64,000 nucleotides of DNA from Loxodes magnus (lineage: Eukaryota > Ciliophora > Karyorelictea > Loxodida > Loxodidae). The notes below the pieces were generated by a model. It saw only the letters and a list, made by a program, of their open reading frames with translations, searched no databases and was not told the DNA's origin. Made by a program: the position numbers and the translations under genes. This document shows, in pieces, positions 37,080 to 48,260 of this stretch (position 1 is its first letter; every line of letters starts with the position of its first letter). Location: NCBI GenBank assembly GCA_946699065.1, contig CAMPDV010002016.1, forward strand, positions 27,942 through 91,941, written 5' to 3'.

Positions 37080-37615
37080 TCATGCAATAAAAAATTTTAA
37101 GCTATAAAGAACTATACAAGAAATTGAAAGAAAAAATGAAAACTTGATGAGTAATTCAAAAGAGAGAACATTGAAAATGAAAAGCTAGGAATTATAAGAA
37201 TAGAATAACTAGAAACAAAATTTAATCAAATCGTAGAGCTAACTGAAAGCATATTACTGCAAAAATTTAGATGAATGATCCGATGATTGTAAAGAGAAAG
37301 CCTAAAGAAGATTATATTCCCAAATGGAAATCAAAAAGATGTTAAAAATTAAAGCAACCTAAGCAAAAGTTAGAAACTGCTTACATATCAAATAAAAAAA
37401 AAATAAAATAGAGAACTAATAAGAAACAATCTCGAGGATTTTTTGAAAATAAGAAGGTAAATTATACAGGAAAAATAACTCAAGATAAACAAAGAAATTA
37501 TTAACATAAAGAAGGCAGCAAACAGTTTATTAAAAAAATGAATGAGAATCGATCTTTCAGAAACTCTAAGAAAAAATAGAATAAAAATTTTTAGAAGATA
37601 AGATATGTAAAATGG
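37080..37615 (+). CDS. Lys/Gln-rich coding-like stretch (unknown)
   Basis: Plus-strand sequence reads as a coiled coil (IQEIERKNENLMSNSKERT, KMKSQELQEQNNQKQN) and then, in another frame, as a very basic segment (RKPKEDYIPKWKSKRCQKL, KKMNENRSFRNSKKKQN). The order of coil then basic tail is like retroelement Gag/ORF1 proteins, but no knuckle is visible and the frame change is not explained by an obvious tiny intron. It ends next to the tRNA-Lys relic at 37,617. Confidence 0.3.
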
Positions 37616-37616
37616 C

Positions 37617-37705
37617 CCGAACCCACCAAATTAAGAGTCTGACTGAGCTAGCCGGGCTTATTCTTTATAACTCATCTTTCTTAAATAATTTTTATTTGCT
37701 TTATT
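37617..37705 (-). pseudogene. Truncated tRNA-Lys(CUU) relic, copy 1
   Basis: Positions 37,617-37,657 match the 5' two thirds of the relic at 38,271-38,326, including the CTT anticodon region (AGACTCTTAAT) and the start of the T arm, but the 3' T-arm strand and acceptor are missing. The match continues to about 37,705 through the tRNA 5' flank, so the two loci are a local segmental duplication of about 88 bp, not two independent tRNA insertions. Confidence 0.7.
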
Positions 37706-38173
37706 CTCAATATAAATGTAAATATAATGTGCGTTTTTTTCGAACTTAGAAATAACTCTTTTATGATTGATTTTCATTACTCAAGTATATTCACATATTT
37801 TTAAAACTAAATTGTATCTATTTTAACCAGTTTTTAAAACTTAAACATCGTAATAGTTATATCAAAAGAAAACGGGCCATAAAGATGTGCTTATTTTTAA
37901 CTATATTAAACTTTTTTACTTTTTAGGAAGTTAAAGATGACTGTATATGGCAGGAAATATTCTGAGATTAAATCTCTTTTTTACAAATTTATTTTTAGAC
38001 CAAAATCTTAAATAAATGTTATTTGAAAATATTTAAAAAAATATTAGAGCATTTTAAATATGCCTTCAAAACTTATGATTTCAAGTTTATAGCAACTACT
38101 AAAATGACTAATTTGCTGTTTTTAAAAATAACATCCTTATAGATACTCATATGAAATAATTTTGCACTAAAAA

Positions 38174-38245
38174 GATTCAAATGTCCAGTGGTTAGAATAT
38201 TCTACTATAACTCGAAAGCCCCGAGTTCAAATCCTGATATTATCT
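38174..38245 (+). pseudogene. Decayed tRNA-like sequence (72 nt)
   Basis: Segment lengths match a canonical tRNA: 7-bp acceptor, AT, D arm GTCC-AGTGGTTA-GAAT, 5-7-5 anticodon arm, 4-nt variable region, T arm CCGAG-TTCAAAT-CCTGA. The anticodon loop is CTATAAC, giving ATA at 38,207-38,209. Every stem has mismatches (three in the acceptor, one each in the D and anticodon arms, two in the T arm), so it is a relic. The body recalls eukaryotic tRNA-Glu; derivation from a UAG-reading tRNA-Gln is a less supported option. Confidence 0.45.
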
Positions 38246-38270
38246 TTTTATTAATTAATAAAAATAAAAA

Positions 38271-38326
38271 CGCCCAACGTGGAGCTCGAACCCACCAAAT
38301 TAAGAGTCTGACTGAGCTAGCCGGGC
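38271..38326 (-). pseudogene. tRNA-Lys(CUU) pseudogene, internally deleted
   Basis: On the minus strand it begins GCCCGGCTAGCTCAGTC and ends CCACGTTGGGCG, matching the acceptor, D-arm start and T arm of eukaryotic tRNA-Lys(CUU). The acceptor ends pair (GCCCGGC with GTTGGGC) and the T arm is intact (GTGGG TTCGAGC TCCAC). About 17 nt are missing across the 3' D arm and anticodon stem, leaving 56 nt instead of 73, although the CTT anticodon remains. It faces the tRNA-like relic 25 bp away on the other strand. A standard-code ORF spanning 38,188-38,478 runs through both and is not a gene. Confidence 0.82.
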
Positions 38327-40649
38327 TTATTCTTTATAACTCATCTTTCTTAAATAATTTTTATTTGTTTTATTATTGTAATTTTTTTTTACTTCATTTT
38401 TTTTTACTTTTTAAACTTTTATATCATTTTTTTATCAATTTTTATTCGTTTCATTTTTTCTTATTTTTAAAGTTTTGATTTATGTTTTATATTTTTTTCT
38501 GCTTTTTTTCTAATTGCTTTATAATGATTTTTTTTTTATTATAATTTTTTTTAAAGTAAGTGATTTGATATATAGATTTATGATAGATACTCATTTTTAT
38601 TTATTCGAAAATTATTTTAATTAATTTTTTTAAATTTTTTATTATAATTTAACTTTTTTTTTTTTTTCGATGTTTATGTTTACATATACAATATTTAACT
38701 TATATACAAATTTTTAAGAAACGGTAAATTTTCTTTAAATTTAAATCTTTTTATGTTTGACTTTCTTTTAAATATTGATCAAATAGATTTGTAAGATTTT
38801 TTATTCTTTAATTTATGAATTTTCGTTTTAAGACATATTAACTAATATTAAAAAAATATTTTAAGTGATTTTTTTATTATTAATCCAAAAAAAGTTTTTT
38901 AATCTATTCTTTTTGAATATAAATCATAAAAAAATTAAAATTAAATAAAAAATAAATAATTTGTTTTCTTTATGTTATGGCTCTTTTTGATTTCTAAGGT
39001 TTTTATATTTTTCTCGAATCAAGTTTTTTTTTCTTCCAAAAATTTCTTTTTTCTAAGCAGCCTTTATTTTCAATTCTTTTCTCATTAGTCATAGTTGAAA
39101 CCTCTATCTTGTTTTCATCTCTTTATATATAAAAGATAAATTTATTTTAAAGGCTTTTATTAAGTAAAGGAATGGATATGAAAACGTGACAGATTTTTTT
39201 TAAATTATAATAATTAAGTCTAATAAATAGGTTTGAAATGTTTACATTCTTTAGTTTATATTTACTTTCTTAATTTAAAAAAAAATTCATTTTTCGAATG
39301 TTTTTTAGAATTTTTATTCTCTTTATAGGTGATTTTTTTATTATCATGCTTTTAAACTTTCTTAGTTAATAAAGTATCTTAACTTCTATTAAGATTTAGT
39401 TTTTTAATTTTTTAATTTAGTAAATAGTTTCTTATTATTTTTATCTTTTGTTAATTATTAAGTTTTATTTTACTTTTATATTGTAAAAGCTCTGTTTTTG
39501 GTAAATTTTTCTTTGTATTTAGCTCATATAAAGAATTTCTAAAGGAAAGTTCTGTTTAGGATTTAAACGTTCTAATTTTATATTTTCGAAAAATTTTTAA
39601 TTTTACTATCTTTTTAGTGTAAATGTTAGAGACTTTGAGTATGAATTAAAAAATTGGCTTATCAAAGATATAAATGTAATAGTGCTAGTGATGAGGTTTT
39701 TTTGGTATTTATGTCCAAATTAAAGTACAACTAAGCTAAAAAAGATTAAAGCCATCTGTCCAGTTATTAAAATTGTTAATAAGAAATATAAGATATAAAC
39801 CTTAAACTAGGGAAACATTTTTTAGATCATATAAAAACAAATTAAAGTTTTACATTTTTCTGACCTAAATCATTAGATAATAATTAGAAGTTTGAAATCA
39901 AATTAAGAAGATAACTTGAAATTTTTAGTTAAACATGAAGCGCTTTCTGTAATTTATAAACAGTTTCAATGAAATAGAATTAATTCCAATTAAAGAAATA
40001 AATAAAAATAAAAAGAAACAAAGAAAGGCAAATATCTTGGAACAAGTTATAGATTAAACAACAATTTTTGGCTTTACGTGTATTTAGATAATTTTATCTT
40101 AACATTCTTCACATTAAAAGCCTTAATTACAAATATTTTTGCTAGTTTATTGACTCTTTTAATTTAAAATCTTAAAAGCAAAATGGTATTATGATTATTA
40201 AAATAGTGATGAAAAGAAGTTAATGTAAGAAGTAGCTATAATAATAATTAATAAAGAGATTGTTCAAAGAACTATAAATAAAGCAAAATAATAATAAGTA
40301 AAATAATGTTTAATTAAACATAGTTAACTATACTGCTTATATCATTTAATACTTTGAAGATTATTAATAAATTTAATTTTAATTAAAAAGAGTTCTTATT
40401 TAATAAGCAAATAAAATATTCTATTTTTAAAAGAAATGTTTGGAATACTTAAAAACCTTATCTAAAATCATATTTCTACAAATACAAGCTGAGTAACAGC
40501 ATAAAAAATAAATAATAAGTAATAGCTAGTAAAATAGAATAACTTAGAACAATAATCATTAGGGAGATATTCTATATAACAAAAATTAAATTTTTATGTT
40601 AAAATAATCTATTTAAGCTGAATCACTAGTGAGGAATTAAGAACACTTG
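38327..40649. other. T-rich and AT-rich unique region
   Basis: Starts with about 700 bp of very T-rich sequence containing long T runs. No domain recognised. Short protein-like patches occur but none stands out in one frame. Confidence 0.4.
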
Positions 40650-41165
40650 AAATCGAACTTGTTAAAAAGAAAATCTTCTTTTCTAATGTCTATTAATAGA
40701 TACTTAAGTCACTGAAATAGTTCTGCTCGGATTTGAATATTCGGACCTTATCACCTTTTTCCATACTTATTTTTGATTGAAAGGTAGTCAGAATCCATTT
40801 CTTTTACGCTCTGAATACTGTAAATGTCGTGCTTTTAAGAATATTCTTTTTAGGATTAAAAGGTAATTTCATTCTTGATTAATCAGAAGTAGATACGTTA
40901 AAGACATCTCTTGATTTCTTCTTTCTATTTTAGCTATAGATCTTTTTACACAGATAAATCCCTTCTAGTGTTTTTTCCGAGCAAAAGAATCAAATGTGCT
41001 ATAGAATAAGAATCTTCTATCAATTTGATTATTTTAAATAGAAAGATTCATCTTTCATCTCTTCTTTATTTTCTAAATATTTGTTAGTTTTTATTTTTAA
41101 TATAGATAAGTGTTTTTTAGTTGTGGCTGAATATTTTCCATTTTGTTTGGCTTTAAAATTTTAAG
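40650..41165 (-). CDS. Coding-like stretch, unknown protein
   Basis: One minus frame is protein-like over about 170 codons: FKAKQNGKYSATTKKHLSIL near 41,150, TNKYLENKEEMKDESFYLK, and SRMKLPFNPKKNILKSTTF near 40,860 to MEKGDKVRIFKSEQNYFSD near 40,740. Over the central 100 codons it has only about three TAA/TAG/TGA, against about ten in a neighbouring frame that also looks plausible. No motif is recognised, and start and stop are undetermined. It lies immediately before the inverted WD40 block. Confidence 0.35.
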
Positions 41166-41384
41166 ATTAACTAAAATTAAAAAAATTATTAAGCTAGATT
41201 ACATCTAAAGCATTTAAAGAGTTAAAGTTAAAGTTAAAAGATAATTAAAGTGCTTTAGTTAAGCTACTACATATAAGTATGCTTAATAAATTATTTATTA
41301 GTTTAATTGTATTTAAATTAAGTAAGTAAAATTTATTGACTTATTTTAATTAAATATTTATTAAAGTAAGTTATAAAAATTAAA

Positions 41385-42453
41385 ATGGAGAAAAAAGAAA
41401 AGCAATTTACTAAAATTATTTTTTAAAGAAAACTCTTAAGAGCGAGAAGCCACATTCTAGGGAAAGTATCTCTACTTCATTTTAAGTATGAAATTCTGCC
41501 TAACTTATGCTACTAAAAGTTAATAAATAAGATCAGTTATGACCAAAGTAAAGGTATTTCTTTACTATTTTTTAGACTAAGTCATTAATAGCACTTCAGA
41601 TGTTTTATCGGCAGCCATATCAAGTGACCTGAATTGAATTGTATCAGGTTCAGGATATCATGAATTTCCAATAAAAATCTGGAATTTCCAGACTGGTTCT
41701 CTCATAAGAACTATAACAGGACATACTGATTATGTTAATTCGGTAGTAATCTCCTATGACTCTAGATATATTATATCGGGATATGCTGATAACACGGTCA
41801 AGATCTGAAATTCATAGACTGGTTCTCTCATAAGAACTTTAACGGGGCATACTTCCTCAGTTAGATCAGTAGTAATCTCCTATGACTCGAGCTATATTAT
41901 ATCAGGATCTTACGATAACACCATAAAGATCTGAAATTTCCACAATGGTGCTCTCCAAAGAACTTTAACGGGATATACTTCTGATGTTATATCGGTAGTA
42001 CTCTCCTATGACGCTAGATATATTATATCGGGATCTTCTGATAAAACTATAAAGATTTGGGATTTCTAGATTGGTCAGCCTGTGCGAACTCTTACTGGGC
42101 ATTCAGGTTCTGTTTATTCGGTGATAGTGTCTAAAGATAATAGGTATATAATATCAGGTTCGGATGACAATACTATTAAGATATGGGATTTCTCTTCTGG
42201 TTAGTGTATTCGTACTCTTTAAGGTCATACAGATGTTGTATGAAGTATTAAGTTAAGTGTTGATTCAAGTGTTATCTTTTCTGGTTCAAGGGATAAAACA
42301 ATCAAGATATGGAACTTTGATAAGGGTGAGTGTATATAGACTTTATAAGGGCATACAGGATGAATATGGTATATAGCATTGAGTGTTGATAATAGATGGT
42401 TGATATCGGGAGGACTTGACAAGATGATAAGAAAGTGGAGAGTTTCGAGTTGA
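41385..42453 (+). CDS. Seven-bladed WD40 protein, copy D (intact, one tiny intron)
   Basis: Predicted 348 residues. The ATG at 41,385 (MEKKEKQFTK) is 5 codons shorter than copies A and C because the extra N-terminal codons are deleted. The intron at 41,554-41,575 (22 nt; or from 41,548, 28 nt) restores frame, and 1,069 minus 22 is divisible by 3. Seven WD repeats follow (from VINSTSDVLS to GHTGWIWYIA). TGA encodes the canonical Trp in DLNWIV, VKIWNS, KIWNFH, DVVWSI and TGWIW; TAG/TAA encode Gln in SGQCIRTLQGH. It ends WRVSS-TGA. The last blade (GGLDKMIRKW) differs from copy A (GGWDNTVRKW). An ORF on the minus strand at 42,225-42,422 is antisense to blades 6-7 and is rejected. Confidence 0.93.
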
Positions 42454-42879
42454 GTAACTTGCTATTTGACTTAATTTAATTTTACGATTAAAGATATAAG
42501 ATATTGGTAATGCATTTAAATGAATGTTTAATGTTAATAATGTTTTTAGTTATATGAAGTTTTTTAATTATTAATTAAAAATTTGTTATATTGTTAAATA
42601 TTATTAGTTTAAAAAAAAGGTTGAGTGATAGGTTATAGAAATTAGTGAGGTATGTTGATTTAAAGTGGTAATGTTTAAAAATATTTAAAATATAATTTTA
42701 TTAAAAGAAGACGTATAATAAATTTAAGTTTTATTTTATTCGATAAAATTTTATAGATTTATTTTTAGATTTTGTAAAAATTTCAAGTTAAGTATAAATT
42801 TTAATTTTTTTGTGGAGTAGTTAAAATATTATTTATAAGGTTAAAGTTGGTTTATAATCTTGATTATTAATTAAAAAAT

Positions 42880-43435
42880 TTAATTATTTCGGGATAAAAA
42901 TTCTGAATAGGAATAAATTTTTTTATTTCGGGATGAAAAAAGTTAAAAGGGAATAAAATTTCAAATATAACAGATTTTTGAAAAAAATAGGAATTAAAAA
43001 AATTTTTTAGTATAATTAGAATTTGTAAATCTTCTTTTTAAAATGGTATTTTGTAAAAATGAAAACACTTATTTTTGTTTTAAGGAAAAATATTTGATTT
43101 TTTTTAATTTTAGCAAATTTTTTGTTGCTTTTTTATTTCAAGAAAAAAAATTTGATAAGTTTAATTTTTTTGAAATTGAAAAAAAAAGCTATTGTTTATG
43201 TTTTTGATAAAAATGAATTTTTTTTGACTTGAACTAAAATTTAAAAAATTTTAATTTCTTTTCAAGTAAATGAAAAACTAGTGATAAAATTTTTTAATTT
43301 TATAAGAATTTACTTAATTGAGAAGGATCTCAATTAAAAAGAGAGAAAAGAAAGTAAAGAATGAAATTGGGAAAAATTATTTTTTATTTTTTAGCTCTGA
43401 GTCTTACACTTCAAAAGATTTTCGGGATGGATAAA
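42880..43435. repeat. Motif array 3' of WD40 copy D, inverted
   Basis: Reverse-complement CCCGAAA motifs occur at about 42,885-42,935 (two TTTCGGGAT boxes) and 43,388-43,431 (CTCTGAGTCTTACACTTC then TTTTCGGGATGG). The spacing from the WD40 stop resembles that in the minus-strand copies, so the array is a consistent 3' companion of the gene. Sequence between the motifs is strongly diverged. Confidence 0.75.
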
Positions 43436-43479
43436 TTAAAAAAAAGGGTTAGATTTTTGATAGATATAAAAATTGTTAA

Positions 43480-43700
43480 CAATGGTTTTTAAATTAAGAT
43501 ATCAAAGATTAAGCTTATGAACTTCTTGACACATTACTAAATAAGTTTGATGAGAATCCACATATACTGAAGGGAAATTTCAACACTCTTTTATAAGGTT
43601 TTGCATACAATCCTGAAAATAATTTGATAATACATATAAATTATAAGAATTTCTCCTACAAAATGATCTTGAAATAATGAATGATAGTAAAGTTAAATAC
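43480..43700 (+). pseudogene. Fragment of AP-type endonuclease domain
   Basis: Reads LLDTLLNKFDENPHILKGNF then NTLLQ, aligning with LLNQFLNSPHILMGDF then NAPLQ at 46.7 kb. The catalytic Asp of GDFN is Asn here (GNFN), so it is inactive. It probably belongs to an older, truncated insertion now joined to the main element. Confidence 0.6.
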
Positions 43701-43719
43701 ATGTATACAAAGAAACTGT

Positions 43720-46330
43720 ATAATTGTGGTGTAATAATTATATCATTATAAGCACCAATTTAAAGTAAAATAAATGAAAATACTTAAAATTCACTAGTTT
43801 TAACTAGCGACTCTTCTTTAATTGATTATAAAAAAGCTTTAAACTCGTAGATAAATCACAGGCAGGCGCATAAAAACCTCCAAATAAAAGAATTAGAGTT
43901 GCTAAAAATCAAATAAGTAAACATAATAATGGATTTATTAAGAAAATTACTAAGTATCTGTAGTTAAAAACTAGAAAATAAGTTCTTACGCGTTCCACTG
44001 AAATCACTTCGAAATTCTCTTCATCATGGACATAAATTTTAGCATCTATTGAAAGAAAAAATAAACCTATAGGTAGAAAACTAGCTTAACCGCCTAAAAT
44101 ACTTACGCCGAATATTTAAAAAGATCATCCAAAAAATCTTCTCAAAATTAAGATATTATCTAAGACACTCCGATCTCTTAAGATATGCTTTCAAATCTGA
44201 ATTAAATATTAAATAAAAATATACTTTTACAATAGTCAAAAAGTACGTAAAATTTGATTTATTTTTGAATAATAGTAACCAGTAATTCGATTAAATTGAA
44301 TGTAATAAAAACAGTTAAAAGTAAGACAATAATATTAATTCTGTTAATTCAAAGTATCACTATTTATCTGATCTTAAGAATTAAAATAAACAACTTTAAT
44401 AAAATGTTGACCCAATAAATGCAATATAAAATTAAGCAATTAATAATTAATTTAATGAAAATTAGTTTATTTAATAAATAAAAGTACTTAAATAGGATAT
44501 ATAAAGACTAATAGATAAGAACTTTTTATTAAATGAAAAATTAGATAGTACAGAAACAAAATACGAACTAGAAAAATAAACCTTGATAAATAACTAAGAA
44601 TCATCAAAAGCATATTATAAAGCATATATTAATAAAATTAATTAGAAATTAAAAAAAAATTAGTTACTAAAATTTGACTTATAATATTATTAGGAAAAGT
44701 TATTGAAAAATAATTAAATATTATAACAGATAAAAAATAACCTATTAATAATTTTAAAGTAGAAGATTAAACTGAACAATTTCATTAGATAATGTTACTT
44801 ATAAATAATATCTTTCTTTAGTAAAACATAATTAATAACTACTTTTAGAAAATTTTTCAATAAAAATTTGAGAGGAATTAGTTTTCATTTTAATCCAAAG
44901 AGTAAATAAGAATTCATGAATAATCAGTATAAACAACTTATGTTAATTCTAAAGAGATAACTGTTGAAACAGATTTTATAATAAAATGTATTGAATAAAG
45001 AACTTAAACTAACAATAGAGTTTTTATAAATTAAGAAGCGTAAACGCAATAGATAAAATTAGAAATGGATCAAACATAAACTGAAGAATCATAATTATAT
45101 TCAAAATAGGAATATTTAAAATAATAAATTTCATTCTACTAATAGTAATTTTCTGGACAACAACACATTTGGTAACTACTTTAAGAAGTTTGATAATAAA
45201 AGGCTAATATTGAACTTGAATTAAACTATATTTTTAATTATAATTAATAACTGAAATCTTAAAATTAAAAAGTAACTGATTAAGTATAAATATTATAAAG
45301 CTAACTTGAAATTTTTAACTTTGAATGAGAAAAGAAATATTCTTAGAAATCGGATTTTTGTAATAATCATTAATAGAATCTATAACTTAAAGAATTGGAT
45401 TATTAAAGCATATTAAGTTCATTACATTTGTAAAAAAATAAGTATATCCAAGAATTTAAAGATGCTTTCAGATAAACAAAAATACCTTAACTATAGAATG
45501 ATTACACACAGGTTGAAATTTAATCCAGTGATTAAAAAATTCAAACAATTATTTTGACTTTAGATATGGCTACTGGAACAGACCTACTACATTTGAATTA
45601 AATTTCCTAGTGCGACTATATTGATTCTAAATACATAATAAATAATATGATCAATTAAATGAGTAACTAATCAATCAAATCAAAGCTTTTGATAAAGTTG
45701 CATAAGAAAAATGTACTTTAATGGAAAATCTGAAATAGAACCAAATTTTTAAGTAGTTAATTTCTTCCAATTTAACATTTCTATCCATAAAATTCTGTGA
45801 ATAATCTTTTTAGATTTTCAACAACTCTCATTCATGAAATCTAAAATAGGATACTTAAGCAAATTCTTTGGAATAAGATTCTATAAATTAATTAAAGAGA
45901 AAATATCCAGATCCATATTTTCCATCTACTAAATAACATATCAATAAAATGGAACAAATTAGGCTTTTATAAAAAATTACAATGTTAATTCAAAATAGCT
46001 AAGAGACTTTATATTATCTAACTTTTGAAGAAGAACTAATTTCTAAACTATAATTTAAAGCAGATACGTTGTACTTGACTAAGAACTTGATAAAGGATAG
46101 ATTGACAGTCAAGTAGTTAAAATTAATATTGATAAGAGATTATTAAAGATATATAGCAGAAAATATCTCTATATTATAATTTAATTTTATGACTAAAATA
46201 AATAACATTAAAAAAATAGGTTCATCTTGAAATCAGTGGACAAAAAAGAAATTTTAATTTATGAACCTGGGTGGAAAAGAGGCTCTTAACTAAATCAACA
46301 AGGAAAAAAAATTATTTTAGATCAAGATAA
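43720..46330 (+). pseudogene. ORF1-like Lys/Gln-rich region of the retroelement
   Basis: About 2.6 kb upstream of the endonuclease, rich in Lys, Gln, Asn and Leu with coiled-coil patches (for example QKLKKNQLLKFDLQYYQ near 44,660) and a more globular part (DMATGTDLLHLNQISQCDYI near 45,570). Frames switch repeatedly. Position and composition fit a LINE first ORF, but no knuckle or RRM is seen, so this is inference from context. Confidence 0.4.
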
Positions 46331-46344
46331 TCACTAAAGAGAAG

Positions 46345-47040
46345 TAGCGTCAATCAAATTAAGATTGGATATGTCAACATAAATGGATTAGCAAGTAAAC
46401 TATATAAAATAGAAGAATTCATAAGAGAAAATAGTATTGACATTTTTCAATTAATGAAACTTGGTAAAAACAAGATTTCCATCCAATATTAATATAAGGT
46501 TATAAGACTTATTACAAAAATTCAGGAAAAGGAGGAGTGTATGTCTAGTTATTAAAGAAGAACTCAATAGTACTGAAGAAACTAATATAATTGATATATC
46601 CTAGAATCGATTTATCATAGCCAAACTAGATAATATATTAATTACGTCCAGTTACATGCCAGATAATAGCTAAAATGAGAACATAAAAAACCAAGCATAT
46701 AACTATATTAATTTGCTACTTAATCAATTCCTAAATAGCCCACATATTCTAATGGGAGATTTCAATGCTCCCCTATAAGATTATGGAGATAATCCTAATA
46801 ATGACTATGATAATACAAACAGATTCTAGGAACTTCTTATTCAGAAGTATCTTGAAATAGTAAATAATATGAAAAACAACATTTGCATACATAAAGGAAC
46901 ATATTTTATGTATTACAATGACTATATTGTAATAAATAATCACCTGAATATTAATCAATTTGAAAACTTCTAGGTTCATTATAACTAACTATTTACTGAT
47001 CACATACCAATTACGGTAAATTTTCTCTTCAACGCAATTC
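46345..47040 (+). pseudogene. AP-type endonuclease domain of the retroelement
   Basis: Starts IKIGYVNINGLASKL (equivalent to the first strand with the catalytic Asn), then ETWQKQDFHP with the catalytic Glu of the ETW box, MGDFNAP with the catalytic Asp-Asn pair at 46,752-46,772, and FTDHIPITV with the Asp-His pair at 46,992-47,018. Together these are the signatures of the APE-like nicking domain of non-LTR elements. At least two frame changes occur (near 46,460 and 46,540). TAA/TAG encode Gln at several conserved-length positions. Confidence 0.85.
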
Positions 47041-47639
47041 TCTATTTGGACATAATTACCTAAAGAAAATATAAAATTAGCAGGCTACAAGACCCTATTG
47101 ACAGATAAAAATATTAAGAATCTTTTTTTTGAAACTTATAATGAATTTTTCAAATTGATAGGAATAATTTAGAGGATTAATACTAATGTATTAAACGCAA
47201 TATATAATATAATGCAGATGTAATATTAGGTTCATTTATTCCAGACCCTAAATATAATAAACTTACAAAAGACCTCATGAAGAAGTATATTGAAGTTAAA
47301 AGAGCTAATCAAGTATATAAAGAAACTCACACGAAGTTTGGAAGAATTAATTAATAAGTAATTCCCTTTTTAAGAACAATTGGTAAGAAGGATATTAATA
47401 TAGAGATTAAGTAACAAGACTATCTGAATGTTACGAAATAGATATTAATAATTAGGAATATAGTAGTAGCTTTAATACCTTTACAAAATATATTAAAAGT
47501 AAGATTCAACATTAATTTTATGAAGTAACTATTAAAAGACTAAAAAGAATGACCACTGTAAAGTTATTTATAGAATAATTAGAATAATAATAATAATTCC
47601 CGTAAATTACCTATCCAAAACTAAATAAATAGTATCGAA

Positions 47640-48260
47640 AAGAAATAATTAGTATATACAAACTCAGAACCTGAAGTTACAATTCTCGCAAGGATTTTTA
47701 AGACAGACATTATTTAGTTGAGAATTCCCATTGTATGTGTGGAGAATTTGATTAATTTGAACATATTCTGGAATGCGATTGCTATATAGATATGCGAGAA
47801 TGGTTAATAGCAAAAATTGGAAAATGCGACATTAGAAAATTAATAACCTATGACAAAATTATATCAATTAATTTCCAAAAAACAAATTAGAATACATTTA
47901 TCTGCAAATTAAAATTTTTCATAGGATGTTACTTAAAAGGAGATTAGAATTATTCGAATTAGAAAAAAAACTTATAATAAGAAAGTTCTGAGACTAAGGG
48001 GTAAAGAAGCGAAAGAGCAAAATAAAGATGAAGAGAATAATGAAAATAAGGAAGGAAAAGAAGAACAAGAAGAAAAAGATGAGCAAGTGGAAAATTAGAA
48101 TGAATAAATTGATAACGAAGATAATAAAGCTGAAGAAGAAGATGAAGTAGAAAGTTTTTGAGTTGAAAAACTTTAAAAAAACATTATAACATCTTTAATT
48201 GAAGGAAGTAATTCCAACAATGAAAAGATGTCTCAAGACTCTTTTAGTTAAATTTGAATT
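47640..48260 (+). pseudogene. CCHC C-terminus and acidic tail of the retroelement
   Basis: YKLRTWSYNSRKDF (Trp by TGA) leads into CMCGEFDQFEHILEC (47,732-47,775) and YIDMREWLIAKIGKCDI, with TGG at 47,801-47,803. The spacing C-x-C-x8-H-x3-C resembles zinc motifs at the C-termini of non-LTR polymerases. A highly charged tail rich in Glu/Gln/Lys follows (about 48,000-48,170), ending near TTTTAGTTAAATTTG. Confidence 0.8.

Larger units (their letters stand above)
41275..43440. repeat. Inverted 2.2-kb copy of the WD40 gene plus its 3' array
   Basis: In opposite orientation to the three large units, this block holds only the WD40 gene, about 110 bp of its 5' flank and about 1 kb of its 3' noncoding array. 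Similarity stops at about 41,275 and about 43,440. It is the smallest form of the cassette, so it defines what travels with the gene. With the minus-strand copies it forms long-range inverted repeats. Confidence 0.85.
43440..48260 (+). mobile_element. Degenerate non-LTR retrotransposon (ORF1-like, endonuclease, C-terminus; RT lost)
   Basis: A composite, frame-broken element. Its order is an extra endonuclease fragment (43.48-43.70 kb), a long Lys/Gln/Asn-rich ORF1-like stretch (43.7-46.3 kb), an AP-type endonuclease (46.35-47.04 kb), the linker (47.05-47.54 kb) and a CCHC C-terminus with acidic tail (47.64-48.25 kb). The reverse transcriptase expected between linker and C-terminus, seen at 2.9-3.7 kb in the other relic, is missing, evidently by internal deletion around 47,545-47,640. 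The 3' end resembles that of the 53-kb insertion (TTTAGTTAAATT). It lies directly beside the inverted WD40 block. Confidence 0.85.

Noticed and set aside
38188..38478. 96-codon plus-strand ORF
   Set aside because: Runs through two tRNA relics and a poly-T region; no protein pattern.
40720..40760. B-box-like sequence (ATTCAAATCCGAGC on minus) as a tRNA
   Set aside because: No acceptor, D arm or anticodon arm pairs around it, and it lies inside a coding-like stretch.
42225..42422. 65-codon minus-strand ORF
   Set aside because: Antisense to WD40 copy D.
46773..46979. 68-codon minus-strand ORF
   Set aside because: Antisense to the endonuclease domain with the GDFNAP and FTDH motifs.
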